A DNA stretch of 64,000 bases from Lateolabrax maculatus (lineage: Eukaryota > Chordata > Actinopteri > Acropomatiformes > Lateolabracidae). Positions 63,240 through 64,000 of the stretch are shown piece by piece. Made by a program: the position numbers and the translations under genes. Position 1 is the stretch's first letter. Each line of letters begins with the position of its first letter. The stretch spans positions 19,675,501 through 19,739,500 of the forward strand of contig CM062210.1 of the NCBI GenBank assembly GCA_031216445.1. The letters run 5' to 3'. Under the pieces are notes generated by a model. The model was given only the letters and a program-made list of their open reading frames with translations, did not search any database and was not told where the DNA came from.

Positions 63240-64000
63240 ATGATGAGGAGGTGTCCCTTGTCATAGAGCCAGCCTGTCCTGAGGAGGAAAATGCAGCAAA
63301 TGACAACCATGCTGCTGATGCACCTGATGACGACACACTAAGTGTGGGACCTGACATGCCTGACCTCCCCCTGGATGCCCCATCTGACCCCGAGACCTCT
63401 GCACCACCGGCCTCCACAGCGGAAGCCTCCACACCCGAGGAGGTCAGACCTGCTGAAAATGAGGAGGCTGAGGCGACACCAGAGGTGGATCAAGGAACCG
63501 TGGAGGAGGAGAGCACAGTGAGGGAGGGGCCCCCATCTACTGAGCGCCAGGTGGAGCAGGAGCAGGAGCAGGGTCAGGTGCAGGGGGCCTCGGGTGAACA
63601 GCAGGAGGAGAACACAGGAGCGGGGGGAGAGGAGGGAGAAAGGGAGGAGGAAGAAGCGGTGGAGCAGAGAGCAGAGTCTTCACCACAAGCTGAGGAAGGG
63701 GTAACAGTAGGAGAAACGGAGGTTGGGGAGGAAACGCAGCTAGAGCCAGACTCTGACAATCCTTTAGCAGTAACAACAAATGATGGGGCTGATGCTGTGA
63801 AGGCCCCCACATCCCAGGAGGCCCCTGTAGAACCAGCTGAAGGAGCCCCACAGGAGGTGACAGAGGGTGGAGAAAGAAGCTGCGTCCCATGCACCTGTCA
63901 GTCCCTCTTCTCAAACTACAACTCCCACACTCCCTCGCGCCGCAAAAACCGCCCCTGCTCCCTTCCGGTGTCAGAGCTGGAGACGGTGATTGCGTCAGCC
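63240..64000 (+). CDS. hecw1: hecw1 exon 9: acidic linker, open at window end
   Basis: The acceptor TTTCTTAG ends at 63239; the exon is still open at 64000, where the codon is complete. It begins DDEEVSLVIEPA, like HECW1 DDEEISL. It then runs for about 200 residues of low-complexity sequence rich in Glu, Ala, Pro, Gly and Gln, with QEQEQGQ and EREEEE runs. Conservation returns at the end with RRKNRPCSLPVSELETVIAS, a motif placed just after the acidic region in HECW1. The linker joins C2 to the WW domains, is expected to be disordered, and its middle does not align well with mammals. Confidence 0.93.

Larger units (their letters stand above)
22518..64000 (+). other. hecw1: hecw1 gene, 5' half (HECT/C2/WW E3 ubiquitin ligase), cut by window end
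   Basis: HECW1 (NEDL1) is a NEDD4-family E3 ubiquitin ligase, mainly neuronal in mammals, that transfers ubiquitin through a C-terminal HECT cysteine. Nine exons on this strand join in phase to 602 codons. Rough residue ranges are: N-terminal HECW domain about 60-185, C2 domain about 195-340, and acidic linker from about 350. The paralogue is HECW1 rather than HECW2 because exon 2 carries [16 protein letters not shown] and exon 6 carries QPGKHSIFP, both as I recall them for HECW1; exon 9 ends in RPCSLPVSELETVIASA, also HECW1-like. WW1, WW2 and the HECT domain are not in the window. Intron lengths are about 12.1, 1.5, 3.9, 9.4, 0.9, 10.3, 0.4 and 1.2 kb. Teleosts may carry two hecw1 copies (a and b); I cannot tell which this is. 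Exon 1 is inferred, the other eight are well supported. Confidence 0.95.

Noticed and set aside
34697..64000. Assignment to the paralogue HECW2
   Set aside because: Exon 2 [16 protein letters not shown] and exon 6 QPGKHSIFP match HECW1; HECW2 as I recall it differs at these places (for example QPGKKSSFP).
1..64000. CRISPR arrays, prokaryotic operons, phage or bacterial defence systems
   Set aside because: No spaced direct-repeat array and no compact gene clusters; introns, CpG block and fish repeats show vertebrate nuclear DNA.

Overview
The window looks like a piece of a teleost fish chromosome, probably a percomorph. It is AT-rich, has no operon-like gene density, has GT-AG introns of 0.4-12 kb, and carries many fish-type dispersed repeats: Tc1 and hAT-like DNA elements, LINE relics, LINE/SINE 3' tails, and CA/CT/TA microsatellites. 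I see one real protein-coding gene, no RNA gene and no CRISPR array.

The gene is the 5' half of hecw1 (HECT, C2 and WW domain E3 ubiquitin ligase, NEDL1), on the + strand and cut by the right edge. Nine coding exons can be placed by splice sites, reading phase and protein similarity: 22518-22547 (first exon, inferred), 34697-35018, 36486-36593, 40487-40581, 49938-50013, 50878-51047, 61396-61538, 61917-62017 and 63240-64000 (open at the edge). All junctions keep phase, and the 1806 coding bases give 602 codons. These cover the N-terminal HECW domain, the whole C2 domain and the start of the long acidic linker. The WW and HECT domains must lie to the right of the window. A CpG-rich block at about 21.76-22.64 kb, with a GC-rich minisatellite, an inverted CCAAT box and two short upstream ORFs, is the likely promoter and leader.

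Layout: 1-21.7 kb is intergenic or upstream DNA with no gene I can support. It holds a MITE-like element (5.1-5.6 kb), LINE relics on the minus strand (7.8-8.2 and 12.9-13.4 kb), a tRNA-type SINE (15.8 kb), and a compositionally odd segment with possible regulatory sites (18.0-18.7 kb). Intron 1 (22.5-34.7 kb) holds a broken LINE endonuclease on the minus strand (27.2-28.3 kb). Intron 2 holds a hAT-like MITE with a retroposon tail nested inside it. Introns 3, 4 and 6 hold copies of a fish-type dispersed repeat, and intron 6 also a Tc1/Sleeping-Beauty-like relic.

The products would act in protein turnover: N-terminal and C2 domains for substrate and membrane binding, with catalysis by the HECT domain encoded outside the window. 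I found no novel multi-gene system. The points most worth checking are the first exon and its upstream ORFs, a CA repeat lying against the exon 6 donor, a possible alternative first exon at 44.8 kb, and the nested transposon insertion. Family names for repeats come from memory of typical fish sequences, not from a database search.
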